The notes: generated by a model not told the origin, from the sequence alone. Shown: positions 52,157 to 62,124, numbered from the stretch's first letter. The stretch is DNA of 64,000 bases from Acidobacteriota bacterium (GCA_003225555.1 QIAM01000026.1:62001-126000), one strand, 5' to 3'. Numbers and translations are program-made.

Positions 52157-53521
52157 ATGGCAACCTCCGATTACACAATCAGCAGTCTTCCCGCAAACGT
52201 AGAAGCCGAACGCTCCATCTTGGGCGCGATCCTCCTCGACAACTTCGCCTACAACCAGGCGGCCGAACATCTCCGGACCGAAGACTTCTCGCTCGACTCC
52301 CACCGCCGCATCTATTCGCGCATGGTCGATCTGGCCGAGTCTTCGCGCCCGATCGACATGATCACGCTGATCGAGGAGCTTGATCGCCATAAGGATCTGC
52401 AGGCCATCGGAGACGTTGCCTACGTGTCGAGCCTGGTCGACGGCGTTCCCGACCGCCCCAGCATCGAGCATTACGTCAAGATTGTCCGCGACAAGGCTCT
52501 GCTGCGCGGCCTGATTCACGCCGCCAATTCCGCCATTGCGCGCGCCTCCGACCAGTCTGACGCCGCCGAAGATGTTCTCAGCGATGCCGAAGCTGCTATC
52601 TTCCAGCTTTCGGAAAAGCGGATTGGCCGCGGCTTTATGGGAGTGCAGGAGATTGTCCGCGAATCCTTTGGCTCAGTCGATGCCCTGCTGCAACGTGGCC
52701 AGCGCATCACCGGCCTGGCCACGCACTATACGGATCTCGACGAAATGACGAGCGGCCTGCAGCGTTCCGATCTCGTGATCATTGCGGCGCGTCCTTCCAT
52801 GGGCAAGACGGCTTTCGCGATGAACATCGCCGAGAACGCCGCCATCGAAGATCAGCAAGTGGTCGGTGTGTTCTCCCTCGAAATGTCGCGCGAGGCCTTG
52901 CTCTTGCGTCTGCTTTGCTCGCAAGCTCGAGTCGACGCCCACAAGATGCGCACCGGCTCCCTGTGGCAGGACGACACCAGAAAAGTCGTCCGCGCCATGG
53001 AACAACTCGCGCACGCTCCCATTTACATCGACGATACTCCCGGCATTTCACTCAGCGAGATGCGCGCCAAGGCCCGCCGCCTGAAGCAATCCGCGGGCAA
53101 ACTGGACCTGATCATCGTCGATTACTTGCAGTTGATGTCTGGCGGCGGCAAGCGCTACGAGAATCGCACGCAGGAAGTCTCCGCGATTTCGCGCGGCCTC
53201 AAGGCACTGGCGAAGGAACTCAGCGTCCCCGTGATTGCGCTCTCGCAGTTGAGCCGCGCGCCCGAAAGTCGCGGCGGTGATCATCGTCCTCAATTGGCCG
53301 ATTTGCGTGAGTCCGGCTCCATCGAGCAGGACGCTGACGTTGTCATGTTTATTTTTCGCGAAGAGGTTTACAAGCAGGACGACCCCGAATTGCAGGGCCG
53401 CGCTGAGATCATTATCGGGAAACAGCGCAATGGACCGACGGGCAGGCTACATCTCGCTTTTCTGAAGAGTTGCACCAGGTTTGAGTCTTTGGCCGAGGCT
53501 GGCCTGCCGCCTGAAGACTAA
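52157..53521 (+). CDS. dnaB: Replicative DNA helicase DnaB
   Basis: Hexameric 5'-3' helicase at the replication fork. The N-terminal domain begins SLPANVEAERSILGAILLDN. The RecA-like C-terminal domain has Walker A RPSMGKTAFAMNIA, H1a VGVFSLEMSREALLLRLL, Walker B LIIVDYLQLMSG, H3 VIALSQLSRAPESR and H4 DLRESGSIEQDADVVMFIFREE. ATG 52157 (MATSDYTISSLPANVEAE, 454 residues) is chosen on family length and promoter position; 52130 is possible. The track start at 51851 runs through the divergent acyltransferase start. No intein is present. Confidence 0.96.
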   Translation: MATSDYTISSLPANVEAERSILGAILLDNFAYNQAAEHLRTEDFSLDSHRRIYSRMVDLAESSRPIDMITLIEELDRHKDLQAIGDVAYVSSLVDGVPDRPSIEHYVKIVRDKALLRGLIHAANSAIARASDQSDAAEDVLSDAEAAIFQLSEKRIGRGFMGVQEIVRESFGSVDALLQRGQRITGLATHYTDLDEMTSGLQRSDLVIIAARPSMGKTAFAMNIAENAAIEDQQVVGVFSLEMSREALLLRLLCSQARVDAHKMRTGSLWQDDTRKVVRAMEQLAHAPIYIDDTPGISLSEMRAKARRLKQSAGKLDLIIVDYLQLMSGGGKRYENRTQEVSAISRGLKALAKELSVPVIALSQLSRAPESRGGDHRPQLADLRESGSIEQDADVVMFIFREEVYKQDDPELQGRAEIIIGKQRNGPTGRLHLAFLKSCTRFESLAEAGLPPED

Positions 53522-53944
53522 TGCCGAAATACTACACGAATTCCTGTACTCTCCTACGGTAAGTACCTTACAGGCCATGAGTTGCGTTGGATCACTTTCG
53601 TCACGCTCAGCCTGTGGAAAAGCTTGTGGAATTGAAAACCGCTCGCGTACTGCGGAGGAAATAAAGACCGCTTGGTCGGTTTATTGCCACTGGCTATTTG
53701 TTCTTTAAATCCCTGAATAGTAACCAGTTATGTAATTCATCGGACAGTAACACGAGACAGCACCAAGATCACCGCGAGGCAGCGGGATTTTGGAGATTTG
53801 CACATTTCCCGTTCTAGTCCTTCCCAATCCGCCCCTGCTTGGCTAAGCAAAACGATCGCGCTCTAAGCGCGATTTTGCGAGTGCTGGCTCGATCCTTCGC
53901 CGGCAGTTGGTACCGCTAATAGTTTATCAAATAGTAATTATCGG
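53522..53944. other. Intergenic region between convergent dnaB and lepA
   Basis: About 420 bases without a supported gene, ending in a shared bidirectional hairpin terminator. The remaining AT-richer sequence shows no repeat or RNA signature I recognise. Confidence 0.5.
53855..53877. terminator. Bidirectional terminator between dnaB and lepA
   Basis: Perfect 8-bp stem ATCGCGCT / AGCGCGAT with loop CTA, followed by TTTTGC on the plus strand and by CGTTTTGC on the minus strand. It serves the ends of both convergent genes. Confidence 0.75.
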
Positions 53945-55753
53945 TTAGTCGCTGCCTTCGCCGACCTTGAGTACCGCCAGGAAGGCTTCCTGCGGAATGT
54001 CCACGCGGCCGATCCGTTTCATGCGCTTCTTGCCTTCTTTTTGCTTCTCCAGGAGTTTTCGCTTGCGGGTGATGTCCCCTCCATAGCACTTGGCCAAGAC
54101 GTTTTTACGGATGGCGGAAACGGTTTCGCGCGCAATGATTTTCGCGCCGATGGAAGCCTGGATCGGCACTTCGAACATTTGCCGGGGAATTAGTTCCCTC
54201 ATTTTGGAAACCAGCGCTTTGCCGCGTTCGTAGGCAAAGTCCCGATGCACAATGACGGAAAGTGCATCGACGGACTCTCCCGCGACCAGGATATCGAGCT
54301 TCACCATGGGAGACTCCCAATAATCCGCCAGGTGGTAGTCCAGCGAGGCGTAGCCCCGCGAAACTGACTTCAGCCGATCATAGAAATCCAGCACGATTTC
54401 ATTCAGGGGCAACTCGTAGTGCAGCATCACACGCGAAGAACTCACGTACTCGAAGGTTTTCTGCTTGCCGCGCTTGTCCTCGACCAGCTTCAGGATCCCC
54501 CCAACGTACTCTTCGTTGGTCAGAATCGTCGCCAGAATCACGGGCTCGTCCACCTTGGCAATCTCGCTAGGGTCGGGCCAGCGCGAGGGATTGTCAACCT
54601 CAATCAACTCGCCGTCAGTCTTGGTAATTTTGTAGCGGACGCCGGGCGCGGTGGTGATGAGTTCCAGCGCGAACTCGCGCTCCAGACGCTCCTGAATGAT
54701 TTCCATGTGCAGCAGCCCGAGGAAACCACAGCGGAAACCGAATCCAAGAGCGACGGAACTCTCCGGCTCGAAAAAGAACGACGAATCATTCAGCCGCAGT
54801 TTTTCCAGCGCCTCGCGCAGGCGGGTATGCTCGTGCGAGTCCACCGTGTAGAGTCCGGCGAATACCATCGGCTTGATCTCTTCAAAGCCAGGTAGCGCTT
54901 GGAAAGCCGGGTTGGCGTCATCCGTAATGGTGTCGCCAATTTTCGTGTCCGCGACGTTCTTGATGTTCGCGATGAGGAAGCCGACCTCGCCCGCTTTTAG
55001 TTCGTCAACTTCCACCGGCTTGGGCGTGAGGACCCCAAGCGTTTCCGCGTCAAAGGTAGTGCCGTTCCACCACAGGCGAATTCTCTGACCTTTGCGCAAA
55101 GTCCCCTGGAAGACACGGGTCAAAACCACCACGCCGCGATAGGGATCGAACCAGGAATCGAAAACCAAGGCCTGCAGCCGGTTGTTGGGATCGCCCTTCG
55201 GCTGCGGCACCCGCTTCACAATCGCTTCCAGAACGTCCGGTACGCCCTGCCCTGTCTTCGCGCTGATCAGGACGGCATTCGACGCATCCAGCCCAACCGC
55301 GCCCTCGATCATCTCTTTCGTGCGCGGGATGTCCGCACTTTGCAAGTCAATCTTGTTGATGACCGGGATGATCTCCAGCCCGTGATTAATCGCGAGATAC
55401 GAGTTCGCCAGCGTCTGCGCTTCGACGCCCTGCGACGCGTCGACTACCAGCAGCGCTCCTTCGCACGAAGCCAGCGAACGCGAAACTTCATAGGAAAAAT
55501 CCACGTGGCCCGGCGTGTCGATCAGATTGAGTTGGTAGGTCTGGCCATCCTGCGCGGTGTACATCATGCGCACCGCGTGCGCCTTGATCGTGATGCCGCG
55601 CTCACGCTCCAGATCCATGGAGTCGAGCACCTGCGCCTGCATTTCGCGAGCGCTAAGCGAGCCGGTGAGCTCCAGCAGCCGGTCAGCCAAGGTTGATTTC
55701 CCGTGGTCGATGTGCGCGATGATCGCAAAGTTGCGGATGGAGGCTGCGTCCAT
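53945..55753 (-). CDS. lepA: Elongation factor 4 (LepA)
   Basis: Ribosome-associated translational GTPase. The G domain carries G1 [15 protein letters not shown]3 [17 protein letters not shown]4 [10 protein letters not shown] and a G5-region ISAKTGQG. Domain II follows, then the EF-G-like domains and the LepA-specific C-terminal domain ([71 protein letters not shown]). It has 602 residues, typical. The start ATG 55753 has AAGGA about 16 bases upstream and a TAGAAT -10-like box beyond. Confidence 0.97.
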   Translation of the reverse strand: MDAASIRNFAIIAHIDHGKSTLADRLLELTGSLSAREMQAQVLDSMDLERERGITIKAHAVRMMYTAQDGQTYQLNLIDTPGHVDFSYEVSRSLASCEGALLVVDASQGVEAQTLANSYLAINHGLEIIPVINKIDLQSADIPRTKEMIEGAVGLDASNAVLISAKTGQGVPDVLEAIVKRVPQPKGDPNNRLQALVFDSWFDPYRGVVVLTRVFQGTLRKGQRIRLWWNGTTFDAETLGVLTPKPVEVDELKAGEVGFLIANIKNVADTKIGDTITDDANPAFQALPGFEEIKPMVFAGLYTVDSHEHTRLREALEKLRLNDSSFFFEPESSVALGFGFRCGFLGLLHMEIIQERLEREFALELITTAPGVRYKITKTDGELIEVDNPSRWPDPSEIAKVDEPVILATILTNEEYVGGILKLVEDKRGKQKTFEYVSSSRVMLHYELPLNEIVLDFYDRLKSVSRGYASLDYHLADYWESPMVKLDILVAGESVDALSVIVHRDFAYERGKALVSKMRELIPRQMFEVPIQASIGAKIIARETVSAIRKNVLAKCYGGDITRKRKLLEKQKEGKKRMKRIGRVDIPQEAFLAVLKVGEGSD

Positions 55754-55859
55754 GAAATGTGTGCTAATCCTTGATTCTAACAGGGCTTCGGACCTAGGCC
55801 CTCAGCGGAAGTCCGCCATCTCGGATACAATCCTGCGGAAAGTTCGCGGAGGAACGTCG

Positions 55860-57308
55860 ATGCGAAAACTCCCTGTCGTCGCGCTGTTTACTGTGTGTAC
55901 CTGTTTCAACTGGGCACAGTCTGTTTCACCGCAGGTGCAGCCGTTCATCAAAGTGAACGCGCCTGTAGTCGCCCTTACCCACGTGCGCGTGATTGCGGGC
56001 ACGGGCGAGGCTGCGCTTGAAGATCAAACTATCGTTATCAGCAAGGGCAAGATCCAGCACGTCACCAATGCTTCCGCGGCGAATGTCCCCAGCGATGCCC
56101 AAGTCCTCGACCTCCACGGTTACAGCGTGATCCCAGGTCTAGTCGGCATGCACGACCACATGTTTTATCCCATGGGCAACGCTATTTTCGGAGAAATGGG
56201 CTTCAGCTTCCCGCGTCTTTATCTGGCCGGAGGTGTAACCACGATCCGCACCACGGGTTCGCTCGAGCCCTACACCGACCTCGAACTCAAGAAGGCGATT
56301 GATGCCCACAAGATTCCGGGTCCCAAGATGCATGTCACCGGGCCGTATCTCGAAGGCGCCGGCTCCTGGGCTCTCCAATTGCACCAGCTCACCGGTCCCG
56401 AGGACGCCACGAAAACCGTGGATTACTGGCTGGACGAGGGCGTCGACAATTTCAAGGCCTATATGTTCATCACGCCGGCCGAGCTTTCCGCCGCGATCGC
56501 TGCCGCGCACAAACGCGGCGCCAAGGTCACAGGCCATCTATGCTCCATCGGTTTTCGCGAGGCCGCCGAACTCGGCATCGACAACCTCGAGCATGGCCTC
56601 CTGGTAGATACAGAATTCCTCCCCGGGAAAAAACCCGGCGTATGCCCCGATGAACCCGAGAACCCAGATCTGATCTCCAAGCTGGAGGTGAACGCAGGCC
56701 CGTTACACGACATGATTCTCGACCTAGTGCACCACCACGTCGCGGTCACCTCCACTCTGCCCGTATTCGAGATGGGGAGCTTCCCCGGACGCCCAACCCT
56801 CCAGAAACGCGTCCTCGATGTGCTCTCCCCCGATGCTCGCAGCGCAGTCCTGGAAAGAAGAGTCCGAGCCAGCGACTCCGCCAGTATCCGACAGCAATAC
56901 GGGAGCGACGTTTCGCCCTGGCCGGCTGCCTTCAAGAAGGAAATGGAATTCGAGCATGCTTTCTCGCAGGCCGGCGGCTTATTGCTGGCGGGACTCGACC
57001 CCACGGGCATGGGCGCAGTGATTGCCGGTTTCGGCGACCAGCGCGAAGTCGAATTGCTGGTCGAGGCAGGCTTCACCCCCGTAGAGGCGATCCACATCGC
57101 GACCGCGAATGGCGCACAGTTTCTGGGAGAACTCGACCGCATCGGCACGATCGCACCCGGCAAACAAGCAGACTTGGTGGTGATCAAGGGCGACCCATCG
57201 ACAAAGATCGAAGACATCGAGAATGTTGAAACCGTCTTCAAAGACGGAATCGGCTACGACTCGGCGAAGCTCATCGACTCGGTACGAGGAGTTGTAGGCA
57301 GCCGTTAG
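55860..57308 (+). CDS. Secreted amidohydrolase family protein
   Basis: 482 residues from ATG 55860 with GGAGG seven bases upstream; the signal peptide is [19 protein letters not shown]. The metal-dependent amidohydrolase fold starts with a beta-sandwich strand ([26 protein letters not shown]), then HxH-type ligands in [20 protein letters not shown] with a possible carboxylated Lys, [10 protein letters not shown] (His), [11 protein letters not shown] (His) and LLAGLDPTG (Asp). The end [19 protein letters not shown] is typical. Imidazolonepropionase- and prolidase-like members exist; the substrate is uncertain. Confidence 0.9.
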   Translation: MRKLPVVALFTVCTCFNWAQSVSPQVQPFIKVNAPVVALTHVRVIAGTGEAALEDQTIVISKGKIQHVTNASAANVPSDAQVLDLHGYSVIPGLVGMHDHMFYPMGNAIFGEMGFSFPRLYLAGGVTTIRTTGSLEPYTDLELKKAIDAHKIPGPKMHVTGPYLEGAGSWALQLHQLTGPEDATKTVDYWLDEGVDNFKAYMFITPAELSAAIAAAHKRGAKVTGHLCSIGFREAAELGIDNLEHGLLVDTEFLPGKKPGVCPDEPENPDLISKLEVNAGPLHDMILDLVHHHVAVTSTLPVFEMGSFPGRPTLQKRVLDVLSPDARSAVLERRVRASDSASIRQQYGSDVSPWPAAFKKEMEFEHAFSQAGGLLLAGLDPTGMGAVIAGFGDQREVELLVEAGFTPVEAIHIATANGAQFLGELDRIGTIAPGKQADLVVIKGDPSTKIEDIENVETVFKDGIGYDSAKLIDSVRGVVGSR

Positions 57309-57330
57309 GCCGTTCGCCAAAATCTATCCC

Positions 57331-57981
57331 ATGCTGATTCTCGCCTCCGCTTCGCCACGTCGCCAGGAGCTTCTACGCAACGCCGGAATTCCGTTCGAGG
57401 TCCAGCCCGCTGACATCGATGAAACGCCGAAAAACGGCGAAGCTCCACGCGAATATGCCGTGCGGCTGGCTCGGGAAAAAGCGTTGGCGGTCGCCCGCGC
57501 TCGGCCTCGCGAATGCGTCCTCGGTGCAGACACGATTGTTGTGATCGACGAAATTATCCTCGGCAAACCCAGCGACGCTGCCGATGCCGCCCGCATGCTA
57601 CGTCTTCTATCAGGCCGCACGCACGAGGTGATCACCGGTGTGAGCTTGGTTGGACCAGTCGCCAACAACCAGGCGCCTGTTGCCAGTCAAACCGAAGCAC
57701 ATCAGACGAGACCAGTAAACCGCTGGAACGAAAAGCTGAGAACGGAGAACCGAGAACTGAAAACTGCTTCCGAAACCACGCTGGTAACGATGGCCGAGTT
57801 GTGCGACGAGGAAATTCACGAATACGTCTCGACCGGCGAGCCCATGGACAAAGCGGGCGCCTACGCGATCCAGGGAATGGCCTCACGCTGGATTCCGCGA
57901 ATCCAAGGCGACTACAGCAATGTGGTGGGATTGCCTGTAGCTTTGGTCTACCGGATGCTGCGCAAACGGGAACAACTCTGA
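57331..57981 (+). CDS. maf: Maf-type nucleoside triphosphate pyrophosphatase
   Basis: House-cleaning NTPase acting on non-canonical or m7G/UTP-type nucleotides. It starts [22 protein letters not shown], with [52 protein letters not shown] and [27 protein letters not shown]. At 216 residues it exceeds the usual ~190-200. The surplus ~35 residues ([24 protein letters not shown]) interrupt the strand pair after TGVSLV and are encoded by GAGAAC/ACTGAAAACTG words like those in boundary repeats. It follows the amidohydrolase by 22 bases. Confidence 0.93.
   Translation: MLILASASPRRQELLRNAGIPFEVQPADIDETPKNGEAPREYAVRLAREKALAVARARPRECVLGADTIVVIDEIILGKPSDAADAARMLRLLSGRTHEVITGVSLVGPVANNQAPVASQTEAHQTRPVNRWNEKLRTENRELKTASETTLVTMAELCDEEIHEYVSTGEPMDKAGAYAIQGMASRWIPRIQGDYSNVVGLPVALVYRMLRKREQL
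57655..57770. repeat. Word-repeat insert inside maf
   Basis: GCTGAGAACGGAGAACCGAG, AACTGAAAACTGC and upstream CAACAACCAGGCGCCTGTTG words. The GAGAAC/ACTGAAAACTG vocabulary is that of the cobO-accD spacer at 25.05 kb. The whole stretch stays open in the maf frame. Confidence 0.6.
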
Positions 57982-57988
57982 GGTCGGA

Positions 57989-58168
57989 TTACGACTTCTT
58001 TCCTTCTTCTTCCTTCTTCTGTTCCTCGCCCTCTTTCATCGCAGACTTGAAGTTTCGCAGCCCGTCCCCAAGACTCTTTCCAAGAGTGGCGAACTTGCTA
58101 GGTCCGAACAACAGAAGAGCGATGCCAACGATGAGAAGGATTTCCGGTAATCCCAATTTAGTGCCCAT
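57989..58168 (-). CDS. tatA: Sec-independent protein translocase TatA/TatE
   Basis: Not in the ORF track because it has only 59 codons. Read from ATG 58168 with GGGAGG nine bases upstream. The protein starts MGTKLGLPEILLIVGIALLL, one transmembrane helix, followed by the hinge FGPSKFATLGKSLGDGLRNF and an amphipathic helix, then a charged tail KEGEEQKKEEEGKKS. FGPxK.P-like hinge and helix are diagnostic of TatA/E pore subunits. No tatB or tatC is adjacent. A good sigma-70 promoter lies upstream. It ends eight bases from maf, convergent. Confidence 0.95.
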   Translation of the reverse strand: MGTKLGLPEILLIVGIALLLFGPSKFATLGKSLGDGLRNFKSAMKEGEEQKKEEEGKKS

Positions 58169-58228
58169 GTTTCAAGACCTCCCCTGTCGATGCGGACTGT
58201 GTGTTCGAGTTCCAACTCAACCCATTAA

Positions 58229-58257
58229 ATTCTAGGCCGCTGCCCGGTGGGAGTCAA
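58229..58257 (-). promoter_or_regulatory. Sigma-70-type promoter of tatA
   Basis: On the minus strand TTGACT, exact 17-base spacer, TAGAAT, about 60 bases before the tatA ATG. This is the best consensus match found in the window. Confidence 0.7.
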
Positions 58258-58364
58258 AGAAACCGCGTTGCTATGGGCCAATCTCGACTTTCTGCCACTT
58301 GCTAACTCAGGCATGCCCGCGGAGTCTATCCTCAGAAGAGCCGGTTCGCGGAGGTCGGTTCATC

Positions 58365-59048
58365 ATGCTGAGGCGTTACGTTTTTGCAGTGGCACTCGTG
58401 GTCTCCCTTTGCACTCCAACGTGGGTCTATTCCCAAAGTTCTACGCAGGCCCCATCCCGGTCCACTGGCGAGCACCGCAAAACCAGCGAACCCTATACCG
58501 GAGATCTTTCAATTTTCGAATCCGAGGGGCGAGACCAGAGGCTGCAGATCAACCGAGTGATGGACATCCTAGGCATTACGCTGGGCAAGAATGTAGCCGA
58601 CATCGGAGCGGGCTCGGGCTGGTTCGCAGTGCGGGCCGCCCAAAAAACGGGAGCCACCGGAGTCGTGTATGCCGTCGACATCAATCCTGAGGCCATCCGC
58701 TACATCGCGAATCGAGCGCGGAAAGAGCATCTGAGTAACGTGAAGACGATCCTCAGCAAGGCAGACGACCCTATGCTGCTGGCCGCTTCAGTGGACTCGG
58801 TGCTCCTGCTGAAGACCTATCACGAGGTTGCGGAGCCCATCATTCTTTTGAGGAATCTGCGAGCGTCTCTTCGCCCAGGAGCGAAAGTTGGGATTATCGA
58901 TCGTAACGGAAATGGCGAGAATCACGGAGTAGGGAAGGATGTGGTCATCCGTGAAGCAAAACAGGCCGGCTACAAGTTGGCCGAACAATACGATTTCGTG
59001 AAGGGCGACAACATGGATTATTTCCTGGTCTTCATTGCAGACAAATAA
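58365..59048 (+). CDS. Exported class I SAM-dependent methyltransferase
   Basis: ATG 58365 with GGAGG eleven bases upstream gives 227 residues. The signal peptide LRRYVFAVALVVSLCTPTWVYS is unusual for a methyltransferase. The Rossmann core has motif I VADIGAGSGWFAVRAAQKTG, motif II VYAVDINPEAIRYI and motif IV-like VDSVLLLKTYHEV. Such predicted periplasmic methyltransferases are known from Acidobacteria and relatives, but how they would obtain SAM outside the cytoplasm is unclear. It overlaps the convergent EthD-like gene by 17 bases. Confidence 0.87.
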   Translation: MLRRYVFAVALVVSLCTPTWVYSQSSTQAPSRSTGEHRKTSEPYTGDLSIFESEGRDQRLQINRVMDILGITLGKNVADIGAGSGWFAVRAAQKTGATGVVYAVDINPEAIRYIANRARKEHLSNVKTILSKADDPMLLAASVDSVLLLKTYHEVAEPIILLRNLRASLRPGAKVGIIDRNGNGENHGVGKDVVIREAKQAGYKLAEQYDFVKGDNMDYFLVFIADK

Positions 59049-59355
59049 TCTCGTCGACCGCTGACCAGGTCGTACGAGTTAAGTCCGCAAACGCCGGCAG
59101 GTCAACATCGGAAGCTGCTCCCTGCGGGCTTGCCCATGCCGACTCCATGCTTGCCCAATCGTCGAAGTAAAGCTCGATCACCGCCTCCCATCCCGGTGCC
59201 TTTCGCGTGGGATCAGCACAAACATAGTTCTGGACGTATTTCCTCAGGCCCGGCAGATTCTTTGCAAGCGGTCCATGAATGTTCTGCAGATGTTGACGAA
59301 ATTGCTTTGCCGTCAGGTCTGGACGCTTGTAGATCACGACCATGAACTTGACCAT
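59032..59355 (-). CDS. EthD domain-containing protein
   Basis: ATG 59355 (MVKFMVVIYKRPDLTAKQFRQHLQ) gives a 107-residue ferredoxin-like dimeric alpha/beta-barrel protein typical of EthD: the NIHGPLAKNLPGLRKYVQNYV segment and a C-terminal WEAVIELYFDDWASMESAWAS. EthD was named from ether-degradation clusters, but most members have no known substrate. It lies 16 bases downstream of the M20 peptidase gene on the same strand. Confidence 0.87.
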   Translation of the reverse strand: MVKFMVVIYKRPDLTAKQFRQHLQNIHGPLAKNLPGLRKYVQNYVCADPTRKAPGWEAVIELYFDDWASMESAWASPQGAASDVDLPAFADLTRTTWSAVDEIICLQ

Positions 59356-59371
59356 GGGAGTCTCATCGTAT

Positions 59372-60526
59372 TCACGCGTTCTCAATCATTCCCGCCAGCA
59401 GCAAGGCGCGGCGTGGCAACTCTGAGATCAGGATGTGCTCGTGTACCGCGTGCGCTCCCTCTCCGACACCGCCCATGCCATCGAGTGTGGGAATTCCGAT
59501 GCCGGCAGTGAAGTTGCCATCCGAACCTCCGCCCACAGCGGCCTCTTCAAGCTTCCAACCAATTTCTTTTGCGATCTCCTGAGCCTTGCCGTACAGGGCC
59601 GCGACTCCGGCGGTACGCTCCATGGGCATGCGGTTGATGCCGCCGGTGATCTCAAGTTGGCAGCGCTTGTCGAAAGTCTTAAGAGATCGTATGCGCCGGT
59701 CCATGGTGGCAGCTTGCCTCGCGCTCTTGATGCGCACATCGATGCCCGCGCTAGCCTGCGCCGCAATCACATTGGTCCGCGTCCCGCCTTGGATCAAGCC
59801 TACGTTCACCGAAAGACCTTTCCGCAAATCGTTCAGCTTCGACACCGCCGCCACTTGCCGTGCCAGTTCCAGTATGGCGCTGTGCCCTTTTCCCGGATCA
59901 AGACCAGCGTGCGCCGCCACACCCCTCACCTTGAGCGAGTATTCGCCGACACCTTTGCGTGCAGTCTTCACGGCACGTCTCGCGCCCGCTTCCAGCACCA
60001 GCACGGCATCCGAATCCCGTGCCAGAGCCTCTGTGATCTTCCGCGAAGATCTGCTGCCGACCTCTTCGTCCGACACCAGAAATACTGTGACCGGTCGCGG
60101 CAACTCCTTATGCCAACTCCGCAGCCCTTCGATCGCATACAACATCAGCGCGATGCCCGACTTCATGTCGAGCACGCCCGGCCCGTGCAAGCGGTCGCCA
60201 GCCAGCCCGCACAGCATGGTCTCCAAGGTGCCCAATGGGTACACCGTATCGAAATGGCCTAGCAGCAACACAGGTTTCGCATAATTGTTCCCGGAAAAGT
60301 TAATTTGCAAATTGTCGCCGTAGCGCTCGGCATGATGAAAGCGCGCAGTTCCGCCTAACGTCCGGAATTTTTCCGCCAAAAACATCCCCATGCGGTCGGC
60401 GGCCACCTTGTGGTCGCTCGGCGATTCAATCTCGACGAACTCCCGGATGGTCTCGACCATTTGCGACTGTTTCGCTTCGAAGTAGCGCAGGCGCTCACGC
60501 CAGTCAGTTCCCGCTGCAGCTCTCAT
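59372..60526 (-). CDS. M20 family metallopeptidase (carboxypeptidase G2-like)
   Basis: Zinc exopeptidase/deacylase of about 384 residues from ATG 60526; GTG 60553 (VSAKKSKPS) is an alternative and the track start 60736 overlaps fabZ. Metal ligands in VLLLGHFDTVYP (His, catalytic Asp), GPGVLDMKSGIAL (bridging Asp), FLVSDEEVGSRSS (catalytic Glu and ligand Glu), VLEAGA and the C-terminal HAVHEHILIS (His). The dimerisation domain lies between. The best match by motif order is the carboxypeptidase G2/ArgE-like group acting on N-acyl amino acids; substrate uncertain. It is divergent from fabZ. Confidence 0.9.
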   Translation of the reverse strand: MRAAAGTDWRERLRYFEAKQSQMVETIREFVEIESPSDHKVAADRMGMFLAEKFRTLGGTARFHHAERYGDNLQINFSGNNYAKPVLLLGHFDTVYPLGTLETMLCGLAGDRLHGPGVLDMKSGIALMLYAIEGLRSWHKELPRPVTVFLVSDEEVGSRSSRKITEALARDSDAVLVLEAGARRAVKTARKGVGEYSLKVRGVAAHAGLDPGKGHSAILELARQVAAVSKLNDLRKGLSVNVGLIQGGTRTNVIAAQASAGIDVRIKSARQAATMDRRIRSLKTFDKRCQLEITGGINRMPMERTAGVAALYGKAQEIAKEIGWKLEEAAVGGGSDGNFTAGIGIPTLDGMGGVGEGAHAVHEHILISELPRRALLLAGMIENA

Positions 60527-60612
60527 GGAAGGTTTTGATTTCTTCGCAGACACTAAATCTCTTCTCTTTCTGGCAGGATTCTGCGATGCAATCTCCGCGC
60601 AGTGCCGTACAG

Positions 60613-60618
60613 TATAAT
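60613..60618 (+). promoter_or_regulatory. Consensus -10 box upstream of fabZ
   Basis: TATAAT ends 25 bases before ATG 60644. The -35 position has no good match, so a promoter is likely but not complete. Confidence 0.4.
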
Positions 60619-60643
60619 CTTCAGGCCGTTCGAGACAAATTCC

Positions 60644-61177
60644 ATGACTGAGAGCACTCATCCTGCGGCGGCCGCGCCGTCTACCCCGGCTAAGGCCGCG
60701 CTCGATATCCACGAGATTCTGAAAATTCTGCCGCATCGCTATCCGCTGCTCTTGATCGATCGAGTCCTAGAACTGAAACGCCGCGAGCGCATCGTTGCCC
60801 TCAAGAACGTAACCATCAATGAACCGTTCTTCAACGGCCACTTCCCTGGATTGCCCATCATGCCCGGCGTCCTGGTGGTCGAGGCTATTGCCCAGGCCGG
60901 CGGCGCACTATTGCTGACAGAGGTGGAAGACCGCACCGACAAAGTGATCGTCTTCACGGGGATCGAACGCGCTCGCTTCCGCCGTCCCGTAAGTCCAGGG
61001 GATCAGTTGCGGCTCGAGGTTCAAGTCACCGGATGGAGACCCTCGGCGCGCATGATCGCCGCCAAGATGTACGGCCAGGCTCTCGTGAATGGAAAGAAGG
61101 TGGCCGAAGCCACGGTATCCTGCCAACTGATCGACAGCTCGCGTGGACGCGGCGGCGAGGACCAAGCGACTGAGTGA
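60644..61177 (+). CDS. fabZ: 3-hydroxyacyl-[acyl-carrier-protein] dehydratase FabZ
   Basis: Hot-dog-fold dehydratase of fatty acid synthesis, 177 residues from ATG 60644. IHEILKILPHRYPLLLIDRVLEL, NVTINEPFFNGHFPGLPIMPGVLVVEAIAQAGG (catalytic His and Glu) and ARFRRPVSPGDQLRLEVQV are canonical. An Ala/Pro-rich N-terminal extension of ~25 residues is present. Its stop overlaps a GTG of the lpxA frame by four bases, implying coupling in a lipid A operon. Confidence 0.96.
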   Translation: MTESTHPAAAAPSTPAKAALDIHEILKILPHRYPLLLIDRVLELKRRERIVALKNVTINEPFFNGHFPGLPIMPGVLVVEAIAQAGGALLLTEVEDRTDKVIVFTGIERARFRRPVSPGDQLRLEVQVTGWRPSARMIAAKMYGQALVNGKKVAEATVSCQLIDSSRGRGGEDQATE

Positions 61178-61212
61178 CCCTTGCAGGGCCGGGCGCCACA
61201 CTCCATGACCCA

Positions 61213-61992
61213 ATGATGAATGTTCACCCCATGGCAATCGTTGATCCAGGCGCAAAAATTCCCGCATCCTGCAAGGTCGGCCCGTACTGCATAATCGGTC
61301 CAGACGTGCAAATGGGCGAAGGCTGCCACTTGGTCTCGCACGTCACAATCGAAGGTCCCACGAAAATCGGCGCGGACAACGCTTTCTTCCCATTTTGCGC
61401 AATCGGCATGGACCCGCAGGACGTGACCTACAAGGGCGAACCGACCCGCCTCGAAATCGGTGATCACAACGAAATCCGCGAGTGCGTGACCATCAATCGC
61501 GGCACCCTCAAGGGCGGTGGCCTGACGAAGGTTGGCAGCCATATCCTAATCATGGCCTACACGCACATCGGACACGATTCTGTGATTGGCGACCATGCCA
61601 TGCTCGTAAACGGCGCCACGCTTGGGGGACATGTAACGGTAGAAGAATGGGCCGTTGTCGGAGCCCTGTGTCCCGTACATCAGTTCGTGCGGATCGGCGC
61701 CCACTCCTACGTAGGCGGCGGCACCACGATCACGCAGGACGTTCTACCTTTCTCGATGACTTCCGCCGCCCGCGACACCCACGCCTACGGGATGAACAAA
61801 GTTGGACTGGAGCGCCGCGGTTTTTCCAAAGAGCGCATTCGCAAAATCCAGCACGCCTACAAGGTTCTCTTAGCCTCCAAGATGAATACCTCGCAAGCGC
61901 TGGAAAAGCTGAAGTCCGAAGCCGACCGCGGCAAAGATGTAGCGATGTTGATTCGCTTTATAGAGGCGTCGGAACGCGGAGTGATTAAGTAA
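61213..61992 (+). CDS. lpxA: Acyl-ACP--UDP-N-acetylglucosamine O-acyltransferase
   Basis: First acylation of lipid A biosynthesis. A left-handed beta-helix of hexapeptide repeats begins MNVHPMAIVDPGAKIPASCKVGPYCIIG and continues through EIGDHNEIRECVTINRGTLKGGG, the catalytic-His region MAYTHIGHDSVIGDHAML and VPVHQFVRIG-like CPVHQFVRIGAHSYVGGG; a helical C-terminal domain follows. ATG 61213 or 61216 match the family start. GTG 61174, overlapping the fabZ stop, is the track start. About 260 residues, typical. Confidence 0.96.
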   Translation: MMNVHPMAIVDPGAKIPASCKVGPYCIIGPDVQMGEGCHLVSHVTIEGPTKIGADNAFFPFCAIGMDPQDVTYKGEPTRLEIGDHNEIRECVTINRGTLKGGGLTKVGSHILIMAYTHIGHDSVIGDHAMLVNGATLGGHVTVEEWAVVGALCPVHQFVRIGAHSYVGGGTTITQDVLPFSMTSAARDTHAYGMNKVGLERRGFSKERIRKIQHAYKVLLASKMNTSQALEKLKSEADRGKDVAMLIRFIEASERGVIK

Positions 61993-62051
61993 GAGTTGGC
62001 AGTGGTCAAGGCACAAGAGCATCTTTCGTAGATAGATGAAAGCATGAATAG

Positions 62052-62124
62052 ATTTGAAAGGGCACGGCTTCCAGTCGGGCCGCAAAGAGCCAGAAGGAAT
62101 CAGGGCTTGAGCCCCTGAGGCGAG
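62052..62124. repeat. Family-B repeat between lpxA and lpxI
   Basis: TTTGAAAGGGCACGGCTTCC...GGGCCGCAAAG, spacer, CAGGGCTTGAGCCCCTGAGG. The same plan as the copies at 31083 and 63144 but the most diverged. Confidence 0.6.
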
